Of a DNA stretch of 64,000 nt, positions 56,036-64,000 are shown one piece after another. The stretch spans positions 1 through 64,000 of the forward strand of contig NZ_LWCU01000045.1 in NCBI RefSeq assembly GCF_001650405.1. The letters run 5' to 3'. Each line of letters begins with the position of its first letter. The stretch's first letter is position 1. This DNA is from Microbacterium sp. H83. GTDB lineage: Bacteria; Actinomycetota; Actinomycetes; Actinomycetales; Microbacteriaceae. A program made the position numbers and the translations under genes. The notes under the pieces are model-generated. The model searched no databases. It was given only the letters and a program-made list of their open reading frames with translations, and was not told where the DNA came from.

Positions 56036-56160
56036 ACCCGACCGACCGACCGACAGACCACCACCGACCGACGGGCCCACCGACCGACAGACCCGCCGAC
56101 CGAACGGCCCACCGACGGACCCGCCGACGGACCCACCGACCGACGGGCCCTCCAACCGAC
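56036..56160. repeat. Degenerate CCGA-type microsatellite
   Basis: About 125 bp dominated by ACCG/GACC tetranucleotides with single-base variants. Confidence 0.7.
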
Positions 56161-56174
56161 AGCCGCGGACACGA

Positions 56175-56206
56175 AGAAGGCCCCGAGCGGATGCCCGGGG
56201 CCTTCT
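56175..56206 (-). terminator. rpoBC terminator
   Basis: An 11-bp stem AGAAGGCCCCG/CGGGGCCTTCT with a 10-nt loop, 16 nt after the rpoC stop codon. Confidence 0.8.
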
Positions 56207-56221
56207 CATTCACTCAGAACC

Positions 56222-60097
<3,876 letters not shown>

Positions 60098-60141
60098 AAA
60101 TTCTCCTGTGTAGGAATTCTTCTGAAGAAATCGGGGAGGTG

Positions 60142-60175
60142 GGCCGCCGCCGGAGCGGACGCTCAGGCGGCGGCC
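60142..60175 (-). other. Hairpin in the rpoB-rpoC intergenic region
   Basis: GGCCGCCGCC pairs perfectly with GGCGGCGGCC (60142-60151, 60166-60175) around an inner 4-bp stem. No T-tract follows, so processing or stability is likelier than termination. Confidence 0.55.
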
Positions 60176-60181
60176 TGGACC

Positions 60182-63682
<3,501 letters not shown>

Positions 63683-63808
63683 GGGAATAACCTCCGTGAG
63701 CCCCGCAGGGCTTCTCGATTCCTTTGTCGTCAGGTGGAGTGCGCGCTCGGATGCTCAACAGAATGCCGACCACCATATGAGGGCAGGGAGAAGCGAGCGC
63801 AACTACCA

Positions 63809-63837
63809 ACTATAGACGCGATCTTGCGACATGGCAA
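63809..63837 (-). promoter_or_regulatory. rpoB-rpoC promoter
   Basis: TTGCCA (63832-63837), 17-nt spacer and TATAGT (63809-63814), near-consensus. The mRNA leader is about 120 nt. Confidence 0.85.
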
Positions 63838-63879
63838 GTTCAATCCTTGACCTTCGTCGGATGCTGCGGTAAAAGCCTC

Positions 63880-63920
63880 GCGCGCGCCCCGCTCCTGTGG
63901 TCTCGGAGCGGGGCGCGCGC
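63880..63920 (-). terminator. Terminator after the ABC ATPase gene
   Basis: A perfect 16-bp stem (63880-63895 with 63905-63920), 9-nt loop, then CTTTT on the minus strand. Confidence 0.9.
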
Positions 63921-63923
63921 GGA

Positions 63924-64000
63924 TCAGGAGGCGATGTTCAGCTCGTTGCCCGGGATGGAGGCGAGCAGGCGTCGGGTGTACGGATCGCGCGGATTCGTGA
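63924..64000 (-). CDS. Oligopeptide/dipeptide ABC transporter ATP-binding protein, C-terminal end (partial)
   Basis: Only the last 25 codons are in the window. They read NPRDPYTRRLLASIPGNELN and end with Ser-stop. The HPYTRALLASIP-like pattern is diagnostic of the C-terminal region of DppD/DppF/OppF-type ATPases, which energise peptide import. The start and all ATPase motifs lie beyond the window end, so the family assignment rests on this one motif. Confidence 0.75.
   Translation of the reverse strand, partial: TNPRDPYTRRLLASIPGNELNIAS

Larger units (their letters stand above)
55859..56221. other. Intergenic low-complexity region
   Basis: 363 bp between the lipoprotein gene and rpoC. It contains two tandem arrays and the rpoC terminator. 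ORFs seen here are Pro/Arg/Ser low-complexity translations of the repeats and are not supported. Confidence 0.75.

Overview
The window is high-GC chromosomal DNA from an actinobacterium. The family is most likely Microbacteriaceae, probably Microbacterium or a close relative. This is inferred from actinobacterial forms of RpoB/RpoC, CoaA, GlmS and GroES, Asp23/AmaP-type envelope genes, VanZ and FBP-type proteins, and the many genes that begin directly at a predicted transcription start. No ribosomal RNA is present, so genus level is a guess. About 63 protein genes or gene remnants and three tRNAs are described; most lie on the minus strand.

Layout. 1-550: groES with two CIRCE operators. 574-7762: a methyltransferase, then the minus-strand chain acpS-alr-tsaE-tsaB-rimI-tsaD and two membrane proteins, mostly joined by 1-4 nt overlaps. 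7763-9405: a lone winged-helix/DUF559 nuclease-like gene flanked by repeats. 9406-13238: glmS, coaA and two VanZ genes. 13239-18271: a relatively A+T-rich polysaccharide remnant (DUF4012 protein and a truncated nucleotide-sugar dehydrogenase), then a GT-C-like glycosyltransferase. 18301-27118: Ppx/GppA, glmM, rpsI-rplM, a metallo-beta-lactamase-fold protein, an EEP nuclease, a membrane protein, truA and an APC permease. 27222-28525: an HxlR regulator divergent from an NmrA-like reductase.

28577-32622 is an envelope-stress block: three Asp23-like proteins, two AmaP-like (DUF6286) proteins, CsbD, and an ECF-like sigma factor coupled to an Asp23-like protein. 32788-35046 is a TetR/DHA2 efflux pair. 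35114-40360 holds a 57-residue acidic protein, tRNA-Met, tRNA-Thr, an M23 peptidase, an inositol-phosphatase-like protein, an enoyl-CoA hydratase-like protein and an FBP zinc-finger protein. 40615-46240 holds a MalT-like LuxR regulator and a gluconate module (GntR, GntP, GntK).

46274-52228 is the most interesting block. It is an operon whose first two genes closely resemble FrlB and FrlD (Amadori-product deglycase and kinase), followed by an NhaC-like permease, a YtcJ-like amidohydrolase and a LacI repressor. Two abutting perfect 16-bp palindromes precede it. I infer catabolism of a glycated amino compound, with a gene composition unlike the known frl operons. 52320-55858 carries a UPF0303 protein, an epoxide hydrolase, tRNA-Tyr, a PfkB kinase and a lipoprotein. 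55865-56160 is repetitive. 56222-63837 is rpoC-rpoB with a strong promoter; RpoB has Asn where the rifampicin-contact His usually lies. The window ends in the last codons of an oligopeptide ABC-transporter ATPase.
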